DNA of 64,000 nt, from positions 124,001 through 188,000 of the forward strand of contig JAHBTJ010000004.1 of NCBI GenBank assembly GCA_019638595.1, given 5' to 3'. Each line of letters begins with the position of its first letter. The stretch's first letter is position 1. Source of the DNA: Chitinophagaceae bacterium (GTDB lineage Bacteria; Bacteroidota; Bacteroidia; Chitinophagales; Chitinophagaceae). Position numbers and translations under genes: made by a program. Shown piece after piece: positions 63,419 through 64,000 of the stretch. Under the pieces are notes generated by a model, which saw nothing but the letters and a program-made list of their open reading frames with translations, made no database searches and was not told the origin of the DNA.

Positions 63419-64000
63419 TTAAACCACCGCTTTTCTTCTCTGTTCACGTAAATGCAGGGCTTTATGATACACAATAGGGAAAACAAGCAATGTAAAGACC
63501 GTAGCTGTAACCAATCCCCCGATAATAACTATTGCCAGGGGCTTCTGGCTTTCGGAGCCTATGCCGGTACTAACGGCAGCGGGCAACAGCCCTATTGCAG
63601 CCATTAACGCGGTCATTACCACGGGGCGTGTTCTTACCTTAACCGCATTAACGATCGCCTGGTTCAGGTTGCTTATTGTTTTGGTTTGTTTATGAAATTC
63701 TGAAATGAGAATGACACCGTTTTGTACACAAATACCAAACAGGGCAATAAATCCCACGCCTGCCGATATACCAAAATTGACGCCTGTAATATGCAGGGCA
63801 AGAATACCTCCAATCAATGCAAAGGGTACATTAATAAGAACATACCCGGCATCCTTTGCGTTGCTGAACATGATAAACAGCAAAACGAAAATGAGTATTA
63901 AGCTGATAGGAACCACCTGCGAAAGCCGTTCACTTGCCCTGACCTGGTTTTCAAATTCACCCGTCCACCCAATGGTATACCCCTGCGGCAAACTGATATG
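63419..64000 (-). CDS. Heavy-metal efflux RND permease, C-terminal end (CzcA/CusA-like), partial
   Basis: The frame is open to the window edge, so only the last 193 residues are seen. Six hydrophobic stretches appear (ISLILIFVLLFIMFS, VLINVPFALIGGILAL, GFIALFGICVQNGVILI, VMTALMAAIGLLP, LAIVIIGGLVTATVF). GYTIGWTGEFENQ and GIGSESQKPLA are typical of HME-type RND pumps that export Co, Zn, Cd or Cu/Ag through a tripartite complex. The metal specificity lies in residues outside the window. Confidence 0.9.
   Translation of the reverse strand, partial: HISLPQGYTIGWTGEFENQVRASERLSQVVPISLILIFVLLFIMFSNAKDAGYVLINVPFALIGGILALHITGVNFGISAGVGFIALFGICVQNGVILISEFHKQTKTISNLNQAIVNAVKVRTRPVVMTALMAAIGLLPAAVSTGIGSESQKPLAIVIIGGLVTATVFTLLVFPIVYHKALHLREQRRKAVV

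Overview
The window looks like a chromosomal segment of a Bacteroidota bacterium, most likely of the Chitinophagaceae type. The grounds are a secreted protein with a type IX secretion C-terminal sorting domain, Bacteroidota-style -7 boxes (TAnnTTTG) a short distance upstream of several ATGs, weak or absent Shine-Dalgarno sequences, a long-form IspH, a ddl/PASTA-protein pair, a PVC-type c-type cytochrome next to an SGNH hydrolase, and a BlaI/M56 pair. The genus cannot be fixed by reading alone.

Region 1 (1 to about 13.6 kb) is visibly more A+T-rich than the rest and reads as a mobile element with defence-type cargo. It opens with four overlapping genes that match the layout of Tn554-family transposition modules: the C-terminus of a tyrosine recombinase, two larger tyrosine recombinases and a small TnpC-like protein. 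Direct repeats follow. The cargo is: an unknown reverse-strand gene; an XRE-type regulator; an ATPase-wHTH-TPR protein whose promoter is overlapped by a perfect 12-bp inverted repeat; a three-gene operon of a ComEC-like metallo-beta-lactamase-fold protein, an E2-E1-JAB triple fusion and a four-helix membrane protein; and a two-gene zeta-kinase-like pair. A possible right-end recombination site (an interrupted palindrome with three copies of a 10-mer) lies at 13.48-13.59 kb.

The most exciting unit is the operon at 8252-12323. It carries ubiquitin-like conjugation and deconjugation activities (the Cap2/Cap3 equivalents of type II CBASS) in one polypeptide, but there is no CD-NTase and no ubiquitin-like protein beside it. 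In their place are an MBL-fold protein with a Gly/Ala-rich tail and a membrane protein that could be the effector.

Region 2 (13.7-64 kb) is ordinary housekeeping and accessory chromosome. It contains a sugar-kinase-like protein, serA, a serine hydrolase, NAD(P)HX repair, a membrane pyrophosphatase, a T9SS cargo protein, BlaI/M56 with twin operators, agmatine-to-putrescine genes (aguB-aguA), the cytochrome/SGNH pair, a WbpM/CapD-like sugar dehydratase, ddl-PASTA-rhodanese, ferredoxin divergent from an acyl-CoA reductase, an HtrA protease, a GH13 enzyme, ispH, an aminotransferase, a DnaJ-like protein, a TlpA-like thioredoxin, threonine dehydrogenase, cytochrome c, holA, an exonuclease, an M20 hydrolase, lepA, a bestrophin, an acyl-CoA-binding protein, a Gfo/Idh/MocA oxidoreductase and the end of a heavy-metal RND pump. 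Many convergent gene ends share clear intrinsic terminators. No rRNA, tRNA or CRISPR array was recognised.
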